This document shows, in pieces, positions 28,580 through 36,105 of a DNA stretch of 64,000 bases. Where the stretch lies: contig NZ_BPPB01000001.1 in NCBI RefSeq assembly GCF_019972835.1, positions 124,001-188,000 of the forward strand. The letters are read 5' to 3'. The notes beneath the pieces are model-generated. The model saw only the letters and a list, made by a program, of their open reading frames with translations, ran no database searches and was not told where the DNA came from. Source of the stretch: Lactobacillus laiwuensis. GTDB taxonomy: Bacteria; Bacillota; Bacilli; Lactobacillales; Lactobacillaceae. The position numbers and the translations under genes are program-made. Positions within the stretch are counted from its first letter, which is position 1. Every line of letters begins with the position of its first letter.

Positions 28580-28629
28580 TCTGAATTGCTCCTTAAGAAT
28601 AAATTTTTTAGTCATTTTAAAAATACTTT

Positions 28630-28685
28630 TTACATTTAAAAAGTTCACACGAATAGCGACTAAAGTGCGAACTTGTTTAATGTAA
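28630..28685 (-). promoter_or_regulatory. Long inverted repeat in the permease leader
   Basis: Arms 28630-28650 and 28665-28685 match at 18 of 21 positions around a 14-base loop, only 50 bases upstream of the permease start. There is no U-tract, so it is not a terminator. Near-identical direct repeats (28615-28630 and 28719-28733) flank it. It could be an mRNA structure controlling translation or a remnant of a small repeat element. Confidence 0.6.
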
Positions 28686-28751
28686 ATTGGCTTAAACAAT
28701 CTGTGTCATTTAACGTTTTAAAATACTTTTGAAAAATGGCTGTTATTAAAA

Positions 28752-28791
28752 TAAAAAGACGGTACAAAATCACAAATATTCGTGTACCGCC
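28752..28791 (-). terminator. Terminator-like hairpin in the permease leader (attenuator candidate)
   Basis: Minus-strand GGCGGTAC / GTACCGTC (8 bp, one G-U) followed by TTTTTATTTT. It lies about 180 bases upstream of the permease start, and a possible promoter (TTGACG at 28934-28939 region) lies further upstream. It would stop leader transcription, so it may be an attenuator. It lacks a convincing T-box sequence. Confidence 0.5.
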
Positions 28792-28978
28792 TAGATTTAT
28801 AATTTCAAAGAATTTTTGTTCTCCGTAAGAGATAATAAAATTCCTAAAAATTAATTAAATTAATGATACAGATTTTGACTACAAAAAGCAAGAAATTATG
28901 GCAGACCTTAAGTAAAATTTTGGTTTTCAAGATCGTCAATTTATCACATTTTTGCTATACTGTTTCCAGGTGAAAGTA

Positions 28979-29320
28979 ATGGACGAACTTGAAAAAAATG
29001 AAATCCTAGGCGATTTATACGCATATTATGGTTGTCTTTTAACTAAAAGTCAGCAAAGTTATTTTGAAGATTATTATTATAATGACTTATCTTTAGGGGA
29101 AATAGCTCTTAATCATCAGGTTTCTCGTCAGGCAGTTTACGATAATTTGCGTCGCTGCCGTAAATTGCTCAAAAATTATGAGGATAATTTACATATGCAA
29201 AGAGATTACAGCATGATAGAAACTAAATTAAGTAAAGTAGCTACTGCTGTTAAAAATGGCAAATCAAATCAGGCCTTACAATTAATTACTAAATTAATAA
29301 ACGAACTGAGGGGAGAATAA
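28979..29320 (+). CDS. ylxM: SRP-associated HTH protein YlxM
   Basis: Small (113 residues) sigma-factor-like helix-turn-helix protein of the UPF0122/YlxM family. The HTH is 'SLGEIALNHQVSRQAVYDNL' near 39. It stimulates or binds SRP in related streptococci and is always found before ffh. The start ATG at 28979 has AGGTG seven bases upstream; a frame extending to 28952 lacks a site. The gene is four bases upstream of ffh. Divergent from the permease gene. Confidence 0.93.
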   Translation: MDELEKNEILGDLYAYYGCLLTKSQQSYFEDYYYNDLSLGEIALNHQVSRQAVYDNLRRCRKLLKNYEDNLHMQRDYSMIETKLSKVATAVKNGKSNQALQLITKLINELRGE

Positions 29321-29324
29321 TTAC

Positions 29325-30752
29325 ATGGCATTTGAAAATCTAAGTGAAAGAATCCAAAAGGCTTTAAGAAATTTAACCGGTAAAGGGAAAATATCTGAAG
29401 ATGATATTAATAGCGCAAGCAGGGAAATCAGACTGGCCCTACTTGAAGCTGATGTTAACTTTAAGGTTGTCAAAGATTTTATCAAAAAAATTAAGCAGGA
29501 AGCTTTAGGAAAAGAAGTTCAAGAAAGTCTTAATCCCGGACAACAGGTTATCAAAATTGTTAATGATGAGTTAACCAAAATGATGGGAGAAAGCGCCGTT
29601 TCTCTCAACAAATCTAAGCATATTCCTACCATTATTATGATGGTCGGTTTGCAAGGTACTGGTAAAACCACCACAGTTGGTAAGTTAGCAAACAGGTTGA
29701 TGCAAAAAGAAAAAGCGCGGCCGCTGTTAATTGCTGGTGATATTTATCGTCCAGCTGCTGTTGACCAGCTTGAGCAAATTGGTGACCAGCTAAAAGTTCC
29801 GGTATATAGTGAAAAGAACCAAAAAGATGTAGCACAAATAGTGCAAGACGGTCTACGCCAAGCCGATAAAAATAAAAATGATTATGTCATTATTGATACC
29901 GCTGGACGTTTGGAAATTGATGAACCATTAATGGCAGAACTTGAGCGCGTCAAAGAAGTCGCCCAACCAGACAATATATTGCTAGTAGTAGATGCCATGA
30001 CTGGTCAAGCAGCAACTGATGTGGCCAAAGGCTTTGACAGTCGCTTGGATATTACTGGAGTGATTTTAACCAAGCTTGATGGTGATACTCGTGGTGGTGC
30101 TGCACTGTCAATCAGAGCAGTAACCGGCAAGCCAATTATTTATACCGGTCAAGGTGAAAAATTGACCGACCTGGAACAATTTTATCCTGACCGTATGGCT
30201 TCAAGAATCTTAGGCATGGGTGACATGCTGACTTTAATTGAAAAAGCTCAGCAGGATTATGATGCCAAAAAAGCCGAAGAAGTTGCTGAAAAGATGAAGG
30301 AAAATACCTTCGACTTCAACGACTTTGTCGATCAGATTGAACAAGTTGAAAAAATGGGTCCTCTTGATCAACTGATGAAGATGATTCCGGGAATGGCTAA
30401 CAATCCCCAGCTTAAAAATGTTAATTTCGATAAAAAACAAATTGTTTATGTAAAAGCAATTATTTCATCTATGACTAAAGAAGAGCGAGAGAACCCCGAA
30501 TTGCTTAATCCTAGTCGCAGAAGAAGAATTGCTGCGGGATCCGGCCGACCTGTAGTTGAAGTCAACAGGATGATTAAACAGTTTAAACAAGCTCGCGACA
30601 TGATGAGCAAAATTACTAAGGGCAACTTTAAAGGGATGGATAACCTGCCCGGAATGAATTCTCCAATGGGGCGGATGGCTATGAGACACATGGGTAAGAA
30701 ATTCAAGAAAAATAAGAAAAAGCGTATGAAGGTCAAGAGATATCATTCTTAA
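29325..30752 (+). CDS. ffh: Signal recognition particle protein Ffh
   Basis: SRP54 GTPase that binds signal peptides on the ribosome. 475 residues: N domain, G domain with GLQGTGKTTTVGKLA near 108, DTAGRLEID near 190 and TKLDGDTRGGAAL near 245, then the methionine-rich M domain near 300-450 ('MIPGMANNP', 'GMDNLPGMNSPMGRMAMRHMG') that binds 4.5S RNA and signal peptides. Basic C-terminus (KKNKKKRMKVKR). GGGGAG precedes the ATG. The partner FtsY is encoded 3.7 kb upstream. Confidence 0.97.
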   Translation: MAFENLSERIQKALRNLTGKGKISEDDINSASREIRLALLEADVNFKVVKDFIKKIKQEALGKEVQESLNPGQQVIKIVNDELTKMMGESAVSLNKSKHIPTIIMMVGLQGTGKTTTVGKLANRLMQKEKARPLLIAGDIYRPAAVDQLEQIGDQLKVPVYSEKNQKDVAQIVQDGLRQADKNKNDYVIIDTAGRLEIDEPLMAELERVKEVAQPDNILLVVDAMTGQAATDVAKGFDSRLDITGVILTKLDGDTRGGAALSIRAVTGKPIIYTGQGEKLTDLEQFYPDRMASRILGMGDMLTLIEKAQQDYDAKKAEEVAEKMKENTFDFNDFVDQIEQVEKMGPLDQLMKMIPGMANNPQLKNVNFDKKQIVYVKAIISSMTKEERENPELLNPSRRRRIAAGSGRPVVEVNRMIKQFKQARDMMSKITKGNFKGMDNLPGMNSPMGRMAMRHMGKKFKKNKKKRMKVKRYHS

Positions 30753-30777
30753 TTTTTAACCTGTTAAGTAAAAACAC

Positions 30778-30806
30778 TTTACACCTTTAAAAATACGTGC
30801 TATATT
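30778..30806 (+). promoter_or_regulatory. Promoter of rpsP
   Basis: TTTACA, 17-base spacer, TATATT in the 86-base gap between ffh and rpsP. Confidence 0.7.
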
Positions 30807-30838
30807 ATTTAACGTAACTTTTAGGAGGAAATAATTTT

Positions 30839-31111
30839 ATGTCAGTAAAAATTCGTATGCGCCGTATGGGTGCCAAGAGAAAGCCTTTTTATAGAATAGT
30901 TGTAGCTGATTCCAGAATGCCACGTGATGGTCGTTTTATTGAAGAAGTTGGCTATTATAATCCAGTTTCCGTTCCTAAGGAATTGAAATTAGATGAAGAT
31001 AAAATTTTTGAATGGCTAAAGAAGGGTGCACAACCTTCAGATACTGTACGTTCACTACTTTCTGGTGCAGGCTTAATGAAGAAGCTGCATGATTCAAAGT
31101 TCAATAAATAG
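30839..31111 (+). CDS. rpsP: 30S ribosomal protein S16
   Basis: Small-subunit protein, 90 residues, with the canonical start '[26 protein letters not shown]'. The RBS TAGGAGGAAA is strong. The KH-domain gene (khpA/ylqC) that usually follows rpsP is not here; a partial terminator and rimM follow instead. Confidence 0.97.
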   Translation: MSVKIRMRRMGAKRKPFYRIVVADSRMPRDGRFIEEVGYYNPVSVPKELKLDEDKIFEWLKKGAQPSDTVRSLLSGAGLMKKLHDSKFNK

Positions 31112-31126
31112 TGAATCGTTTATTAA

Positions 31127-31159
31127 AAGTTTGAAGTCAACTGCTTCAAGCTTTTTTCT
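31127..31159 (+). terminator. Terminator between rpsP and rimM
   Basis: AAGTTTGAAG / CTTCAAGCTT (10 bp with one G-U), 13-base loop, T-rich tail. It may reduce rimM-trmD expression relative to rpsP. Confidence 0.75.
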
Positions 31160-31175
31160 TTGAGTAGGAGAAACT

Positions 31176-31691
31176 ATGCAATTTTATGATGTTGCGCGTA
31201 TATTGTCTACCCATGGACTAAAAGGAGAGGTAAAAGTTGCTCTGATTACTGATTTTCCTGAAGAACGCTTTGCCTTAGACCAAGAACTTGCTTTAAAGGA
31301 TAATCCGCAAACCAAATTAACTGTTAAAAGCGGTCGTCCTTTTAAGCAATTTTGGCTAGTACAATTTAATGAAATAACTGATATTGATAGCGCTGAAAAA
31401 TTGCTAGGAAAAACGTTAGTTATCAGCGAGCACAATCAGCATGAGCTTCCAGATGGCGCATATTATTACCGCGATATTTTGGGTTGTGCAGTCATAGATA
31501 ATCAGACCGGCAATGATTTAGGTAAAATAACTGGTATTGAGACTCCCGGTGCAAACGATGTCTGGGAAGTTACCGAACAAAATGGCAATGAATATTTAAT
31601 TCCCTATATTGATGAAGTAGTTAAAAAAATAGACGTTGAACATAAAAAGATTTTTGTAGAACTTTTGGAAGGATTACGCAATGAAGATTAA
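31176..31691 (+). CDS. rimM: Ribosome maturation factor RimM
   Basis: 16S rRNA processing factor that binds S19. 171 residues with the N-terminal RimM fold ('[13 protein letters not shown]', near 10) and C-terminal PRC barrel ('[23 protein letters not shown]'). Overlaps trmD by 11 bases, showing coupled translation. AGTAGGAG precedes the ATG. Confidence 0.95.
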   Translation: MQFYDVARILSTHGLKGEVKVALITDFPEERFALDQELALKDNPQTKLTVKSGRPFKQFWLVQFNEITDIDSAEKLLGKTLVISEHNQHELPDGAYYYRDILGCAVIDNQTGNDLGKITGIETPGANDVWEVTEQNGNEYLIPYIDEVVKKIDVEHKKIFVELLEGLRNED

Positions 31692-32406
31692 CGTATTGAC
31701 GCTTTTTCCAGATATGTTTACACCGCTCACAACTTCAATGCTCGGGCGTGGACTGGATGATGGCAAATGGCAGCTCAACTTAGTCAATTTTCGTGATTTT
31801 ACCACTGATGTTCACCATCACGTTGATGATAGTCCTTATGGTGGCGGAGCAGGCATGGTCTTGCAAATTATGCCGATCAAAAAGGCACTCGACTCAATTA
31901 GGAATAAAGGCAAAGTAATCATTACCGCGCCTCAGGGTAAAACTTTTAATCAAAAAATGGCTCAAGAGTGGTCTCAAGCAGAAAATCTCACATTTATTTG
32001 TGGTCACTATGAAGGCTTCGACCAGCGCGTTTATGATTTAGCTGATGAAATTGTTTCAATCGGTGATTATGTCCTAACGGGTGGGGAATTGCCGACAATG
32101 AGTATGATAGACGCTACAGTCAGGTTAATTCCCGGAATTTTGGGTAATGATGCTTCACCAGTAGAAGAAAGCTTTGCTCATGGCTTGCTGGAATATCCCC
32201 AATACACCAGACCGGAAAATTTTCAAGGAATGAAAGTTCCTGCAGTTTTAACATCCGGCAATCACCAAAAAATTGCGCAGTGGCGTCATAAAGAAGCATT
32301 GCGGGCAACTTATTTAAGCAGACCAGATTTACTTGAGCAGTATGCTTTAAGTAAAGAAGAAGAAAAAATGATGACGGAAATAAAACGTGAAGAAGATCAA
32401 ACTTGA
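31681..32406 (+). CDS. trmD: tRNA (guanine37-N1)-methyltransferase TrmD
   Basis: Adds m1G37 next to the anticodon, preventing frameshifting. 241 residues. SPOUT trefoil-knot motifs: '[13 protein letters not shown]' near 49, '[13 protein letters not shown]' near 105 and '[13 protein letters not shown]' near 127. Classical rimM-trmD-rplS order. Confidence 0.97.
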   Translation: MKINVLTLFPDMFTPLTTSMLGRGLDDGKWQLNLVNFRDFTTDVHHHVDDSPYGGGAGMVLQIMPIKKALDSIRNKGKVIITAPQGKTFNQKMAQEWSQAENLTFICGHYEGFDQRVYDLADEIVSIGDYVLTGGELPTMSMIDATVRLIPGILGNDASPVEESFAHGLLEYPQYTRPENFQGMKVPAVLTSGNHQKIAQWRHKEALRATYLSRPDLLEQYALSKEEEKMMTEIKREEDQT

Positions 32407-32431
32407 TTTTACCTGTTATTTTTGCTAGTAT
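32403..32431 (+). promoter_or_regulatory. Promoter of rplS
   Basis: TTGATT overlapping the trmD stop, 17-base spacer, TAGTAT. It gives rplS a leader of about 85 bases containing the 'GGGGTATTCCGCTGACG' segment typical of the L19 leader region. Confidence 0.7.
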
Positions 32432-32523
32432 GATTGAGGTGTAAATTTGTTTTGCACTAATAGTTAGGGGTATTCCGCTGACGTAGAGAACGCTAATGAA
32501 TGCCGCAGAAGGAGAAAATAAAA

Positions 32524-32871
32524 ATGGATCCATTAATTCAAGAATTAACTAAAGAACAATTACGTGATGATATACCTGACTTCCGTGCAGGGGACACTGT
32601 TCGTGTTCACGTGCGTGTTGTCGAAGGTTCACATGAACGTATTCAGATGTTTGAAGGCGTTGTTATTAAGCGTAAGGGCACTGGCATTGGTGCCAGCTAC
32701 ACAGTGCGTAAAATGGCATCTGGTGTCGGCGTAGAACGTACTTTTCCAGTAAACGATCCACGTGTTGCTAAAGTTGAAGTATTGCGTCACGGTCGTGTAC
32801 GTCGTGCTAAACTTTACTACTTACGTGATCGTCACGGCAAGTCTGCTAGAATTGCAGAAAAGCGTCGTTAA
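32524..32871 (+). CDS. rplS: 50S ribosomal protein L19
   Basis: Large-subunit protein at the 30S/50S interface, 115 residues. The start ATG at 32524 follows AGAAGGAG and gives [13 protein letters not shown]; an in-frame start at 32500 lacks a site. Conserved '[16 protein letters not shown]' and '[18 protein letters not shown]' blocks. A terminator follows 17 bases later. Confidence 0.97.
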   Translation: MDPLIQELTKEQLRDDIPDFRAGDTVRVHVRVVEGSHERIQMFEGVVIKRKGTGIGASYTVRKMASGVGVERTFPVNDPRVAKVEVLRHGRVRRAKLYYLRDRHGKSARIAEKRR

Positions 32872-32887
32872 TTCACGCTTAAGTGAA

Positions 32888-32923
32888 AGAGAATCATTTC
32901 CAAAAGGGATGATTCTCTTTTTT
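32888..32923 (+). terminator. Intrinsic terminator of rplS
   Basis: AGAGAATCATTTCC / GGGATGATTCTCT with T-run. Confidence 0.93.
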
Positions 32924-32971
32924 GTTTATGTTAAAATCTTTAGCAATATATTTTTATTGAAGAGGAGAATT

Positions 32972-33736
32972 ATGAAAGACCCATTTTTGTTAAATTTTGA
33001 TACTGATCCGAGGGCTGTTTTAGAACCAGATCACGAACAAGAAATTAATAACTTTCATTTTCAGCCCAAGCTGCTGTTTGCATTCTTAACTCCTGCTGTA
33101 ATCAGTGATTTTTTGGCTCGTTATCCTCATAAAAAGCTTGGATTCTTTGACTGCTTCGAAGGAGAAACTCCAATTTATGAGGTTGATTTAAACGGACAAA
33201 AAATTACTTTTTGCCAGGCAAAGCTAGGTGCTGCAGCTGCTGTAGAGCTATTAGATTGGTTAATAAGTTACGGTGTTAAACAAATTTTAGCAATCGGATC
33301 AGCAGGCTGTTTAGTTGATTTACCAGAGAACTATTTTCTAGTGCCTATAAAAGCTATTAGAGACGAGGGCACATCCTTTCATTATTTGAAACCAGGAACA
33401 TATATTGACTTAAAGTCCGAGTTTCTAACTAAGACAAAAAAGTTGCTGAAAGAAGAAGGTTTAAAGGTTGAAGAAGTAACTACCTGGACAACAGATGGTT
33501 TCTTTAGGGAAACTGTCAAGAAAGTAAAGCAGGCTAAAGAATTGGGAGCCTCTTGTGTAGAAATGGAATGTGCAGCAATGGCTGCGTGTGCACAATTTAG
33601 AGAGGCAGATTTTGCACAAATATTATTTACGGCCGATTCTCTTAAAAATCTAGAAAAGCATGATGACAGAGGCTGGGGCAGGGATGCTCATGAGACAGCC
33701 ATCAATTTGGCAGCAGAGATTATCAAAGAAATATGA
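32972..33736 (+). CDS. Nucleoside phosphorylase (PNP/UDP family)
   Basis: 254-residue protein of the PNP_UDP_1 family, splitting nucleosides with phosphate. Motifs: 'LAIGSAGCLVDLPEN' near 105 (phosphate/ribose loop) and 'SCVEMECAAMAACAQF' near 192 (the ribose-binding Glu-Met-Glu). I place the start at ATG 32972, after GAAGAGGAG, rather than at an upstream in-frame position inside rplS. Whether the base is uridine or a purine cannot be decided by eye. Monocistronic between terminator and gap. Confidence 0.88.
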   Translation: MKDPFLLNFDTDPRAVLEPDHEQEINNFHFQPKLLFAFLTPAVISDFLARYPHKKLGFFDCFEGETPIYEVDLNGQKITFCQAKLGAAAAVELLDWLISYGVKQILAIGSAGCLVDLPENYFLVPIKAIRDEGTSFHYLKPGTYIDLKSEFLTKTKKLLKEEGLKVEEVTTWTTDGFFRETVKKVKQAKELGASCVEMECAAMAACAQFREADFAQILFTADSLKNLEKHDDRGWGRDAHETAINLAAEIIKEI

Positions 33737-33962
33737 CCAACTTTGTGAAAAAGCGATAACGTGGAACTATAGTGAAACAGCATTATTATTCACAAGCAAA
33801 TATTGTAAAAGCTGAAACTACAGTATTTTTAAAGCATATTTTTAATAAAAAGTTTGTGAAATTAAGTAAAGCATTAGTTGTGGAAAGTCTATTTCTTGCC
33901 ATCATGGCAGTATTTTGAGAAGTTACGCTTGACTATTAACAGGAATTTTGCTAGATAAATAT

Positions 33963-34262
33963 CTAAAAATACTTAAAGTTCAAGCAAATCAAAATAATAG
34001 TCAAAATAAGTCTGATAAACCAGTGAGACCAAGTGATTTGTCCGTAAAGAAAAATTCCATTTGCTAGAGCGGTAAGTAAAACTGCTACTAGAAATATAGA
34101 AGTTAAAAGTGGTTTTTTTAGAAAACTTCCGGCAATAATGCCTAATGCGGACAAAACGTTGATCATGATTAGCCAAATTGGCAAACTAGTAAAAGATAGA
34201 AAGCTGGCGCTAATCATGAGAACACCATATATAATAGTTAAAAAGATTGTAAGATATGACAT
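33963..34262 (-). CDS. Small integral membrane protein, MerR-regulated candidate
   Basis: 99 residues with about four hydrophobic helices ('LTIFLTIIYGVLMISASF', 'LIMINVLSALGIIAGSF', 'TSIFLVAVLLTALANGIF', 'FIRLILTIILICLNF'). GGAGG lies six bases before the ATG. No known family recognised. It is transcribed away from a MerR-type regulator; its promoter has the 19-bp spacer expected of MerR control (34281-34311). Probably a small membrane response protein; function unknown. Confidence 0.75.
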   Translation of the reverse strand: MSYLTIFLTIIYGVLMISASFLSFTSLPIWLIMINVLSALGIIAGSFLKKPLLTSIFLVAVLLTALANGIFLYGQITWSHWFIRLILTIILICLNFKYF

Positions 34263-34280
34263 TTTAATACCTCCACAAAA

Positions 34281-34311
34281 ATTTAACCATCTGGGGTCGA
34301 CCCAACGTCAA
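34281..34311 (-). promoter_or_regulatory. MerR-type promoter with palindromic operator
   Basis: On the minus strand: -35 TTGACG (34311-34306), a 19-base spacer, -10 TTAAAT (34286-34281). The spacer contains the perfect palindrome GGGTCGACCC (34294-34303), strikingly GC-rich in an AT-rich gap. An overlong spacer centred on a dyad is the hallmark of MerR-family activated promoters. Transcription would start about 15 bases before the membrane protein ATG. Confidence 0.75.
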
Positions 34312-34321
34312 GGAAATAATT

Positions 34322-34705
34322 ATGTATTTGAAAGAATTTATTCAAAAGGAAAATACTACACCTGATACCGTTAGACATTATATCTATTTAAAATTATTAA
34401 ATCCTGGTCGTAAGGGAAAAAACTATTGGTTTATTGAAAACGAAACTGATACTTTTGAAGCAATTAAAGAGTTCCAAGGCTTAGGCTTTTCACTTCAAGA
34501 AATAAAGGACATAAAAAAACTACACGATGAGTCGTGTAGTACTGAAAAGCAGCGTAAACAAAACTTAAAGTTAATTAAGGCGAAAATCGCTGTTATAAAT
34601 GCAAAAATAAACAAATTAAAAATGCAGAAAAAAGTGCTAGAAGAAGTAGGAGAAATTTTGCAGAAAAAAAGCACTATCGAAACGCGTAAAAATAATTTTT
34701 ACTAA
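34322..34705 (+). CDS. MerR-family transcriptional regulator
   Basis: 127 residues. N-terminal winged helix of MerR type: 'TTPDTVRHYIYLKLLNPGR' near 12 and 'EFQGLGFSLQEIKDIKKL' near 51, then a lysine-rich coiled-coil dimerisation helix (about 75-112). There is no clear effector-binding domain or metal-binding Cys set, apart from a single Cys near 65. AAGGAA precedes the ATG and overlaps the -35 of the divergent promoter. Likely controls the facing membrane protein and itself. Confidence 0.88.
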   Translation: MYLKEFIQKENTTPDTVRHYIYLKLLNPGRKGKNYWFIENETDTFEAIKEFQGLGFSLQEIKDIKKLHDESCSTEKQRKQNLKLIKAKIAVINAKINKLKMQKKVLEEVGEILQKKSTIETRKNNFY

Positions 34706-34732
34706 TCCCAATAATGCTAAAGATTTATTCAC

Positions 34733-35356
34733 TTAAATAATAGTATTACGGTATAGACCAACTACCTTACCCAAAATGTGAACACTTGACAAAATGATCG
34801 GTGCCATCGTATCATTTTCAGGTTGCAAACGATAGTGACCCTTTTCCTTGTAAAACCGTTTTACAGTTGCTTCATTTTCATCAGTCATCGCTACTACAAT
34901 TTCACCGTTAATTGCTGATGATTGTTTGCGGACAATAACATTGTCTCCGTTTAGGATACCGGCGTTAATCATACTTTCACCGTGGACTCTTAGCATAAAG
35001 AGGTCTCCAGCATCATTTGCTAAATCAGGAGGTAAGGGAAAGTAATCCTCAATGTCTTCAACAGCCAGAATTGGTTGGCCGGCTGTGACATCGCCGACTA
35101 CAGGAATTTTTTTCGGCTGGATGCCTATTGCCTTTTTTCCTTCATCTGTTATTTCCAATGCTCTAGGTTTGGTAGCATCCTTTATTAATAACCCCTTATT
35201 TTCAAGCCTTGACAAATGACCATGTACGGTAGAAGTAGAAGATAAATCTACAGCATGACAAATTTCACGAACAGTGGGGGGAAAACCTCTATCTTCAACC
35301 GTTTCATATATATAGCGTAAAATTTGCAATTGCTTAGTATTTTGTTTTGTAGTCAT
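34733..35356 (-). CDS. lexA: SOS repressor LexA
   Basis: 207 residues. The N-terminal winged helix ('[20 protein letters not shown]') binds SOS boxes. The C-terminal peptidase domain has the Ala92-Gly93 self-cleavage site in 'DVTAGQPIL', Ser128 in 'HGESMINAG' and Lys166 in 'ATVKRF', the catalytic pair. The start at 35356 follows GGAGATAACT; an in-frame ATG at 35392 is upstream of that site. Divergent from a DUF896 gene, an arrangement common in Firmicutes, with a LexA box between them. Confidence 0.96.
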   Translation of the reverse strand: MTTKQNTKQLQILRYIYETVEDRGFPPTVREICHAVDLSSTSTVHGHLSRLENKGLLIKDATKPRALEITDEGKKAIGIQPKKIPVVGDVTAGQPILAVEDIEDYFPLPPDLANDAGDLFMLRVHGESMINAGILNGDNVIVRKQSSAINGEIVVAMTDENEATVKRFYKEKGHYRLQPENDTMAPIILSSVHILGKVVGLYRNTII

Positions 35357-35395
35357 AGTTATCTCCAGTATTTTAAACGTTTTCTTATACATTTA

Positions 35396-35440
35396 ATTTT
35401 AGCAAAATAAATTGTATAGTGCAAACAAACGTTCTAAAAA
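35396..35440. promoter_or_regulatory. Divergent lexA/DUF896 promoters with shared LexA box
   Basis: Minus strand (lexA): TTGCAC (35424-35419), 17 bases, TAAAAT (35401-35396). Plus strand: TTGTAT (35412-35417), 17 bases, TAAAAA (35435-35440). The element AAACAAACGTTC (35423-35434), i.e. GAAC-N4-GTTT on the minus strand, matches the Gram-positive LexA box GAACN4GTTC except for one base and overlaps both promoters. A second AAACGTTT palindrome lies at 35376-35383. Confidence 0.7.
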
Positions 35441-35499
35441 TTAAAAACTTTTTTTCCTGCTAATAATAATGTAGACTTTTTTAATGAGAGGTGCTTAAA

Positions 35500-35748
35500 A
35501 TGAAGGAAGATCTTGAGAAAAAAATGATAAGTCGAATAAATGAACTTTATCATAAAAAAGAATCTGTTGGACTAACAGAAGCTGAGGAAAAGGAACGAAA
35601 AAAATTACATCGGGAATTTATTAAGAACTTTAGAGCCGGCTTTAAGCAAGACGTTGAAAATTTAGTCATAATTGATAAAAATGGTAATGAAATTACATCT
35701 GAAAAAGCTAAGAAAGCTCAGAGAAAAAAAGGTTTAAGAAAAGATTAA
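35500..35748 (+). CDS. DUF896 (YnzC-family) protein
   Basis: 82-residue, highly charged helical protein; the DUF896 pattern 'RINELYHKKESVGLTEAEEKERKKLHREFIKNFR' (here given across residues about 10-45 in pieces) is diagnostic. In B. subtilis ynzC is in a LexA-controlled operon next to lexA; here it sits in the same divergent position. ATG at 35500 follows GAGAGGTG; the GTG at 35491 is inside that site. Molecular role unknown. Confidence 0.9.
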   Translation: MKEDLEKKMISRINELYHKKESVGLTEAEEKERKKLHREFIKNFRAGFKQDVENLVIIDKNGNEITSEKAKKAQRKKGLRKD

Positions 35749-35817
35749 CTTTGATCTTTAATTTTATTGAATTTTTAGGTAAGATATATCTATTGGACAA
35801 ATTGAGGTGATTATTTT

Positions 35818-36033
35818 ATGAACTTAGGATTAGCGATCTTTCTAATTGTTATAGCACTATTGTTAGGTCTAGTGGGTGGCTTTTACGGTGCCAGAGCATA
35901 TATGAAAAAATACTTTAAGGATAATCCGCCAATCAGTGAAGATATGATTGTTGCCATGATGTCTCAAATGGGCCAAAAACCTTCAGCGAAGAAGGTAAAC
36001 CAAGTGATGAACATGATGAAGCACCAAAAGTAA
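35818..36033 (+). CDS. UPF0154 (YneF-family) membrane protein
   Basis: 71 residues: one N-terminal transmembrane helix ('[22 protein letters not shown]') and a short cytoplasmic tail with '[29 protein letters not shown]', the family signature (positions about 37-65). Function unknown; the family is widespread in Firmicutes and near lexA in several. GAGGTG precedes the ATG. Terminator follows. Confidence 0.9.
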   Translation: MNLGLAIFLIVIALLLGLVGGFYGARAYMKKYFKDNPPISEDMIVAMMSQMGQKPSAKKVNQVMNMMKHQK

Positions 36034-36058
36034 AAACTTACTAGATTGAAATAGTGTT

Positions 36059-36085
36059 GCGGAGAATGGTATCTCCGCTTTTTTA
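36059..36085 (+). terminator. Intrinsic terminator after the UPF0154 gene
   Basis: GCGGAGA / TCTCCGC with 6-base loop and T-run. Confidence 0.9.
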
Positions 36086-36105
36086 CTGAATTTTTTAGGT
36101 GAATA

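Noticed and set aside
28580-28699. N-terminal extension of the permease to 28699
   Set aside because: It would translate through a 21-base dyad and has no ribosome binding site; AAGGAG precedes the GTG at 28579.
28741-28800. Possible T-box antiterminator ('AGGCGGTACACG') upstream of the permease
   Set aside because: The invariant UGGN needed to pair with the tRNA acceptor end reads CGGU, and no stem I or specifier loop was recognisable upstream. Kept only as a terminator/attenuator candidate.
30465-30746. Antisense frames at the 3' end of ffh
   Set aside because: They mirror the methionine-rich M domain codons and have no start signals.
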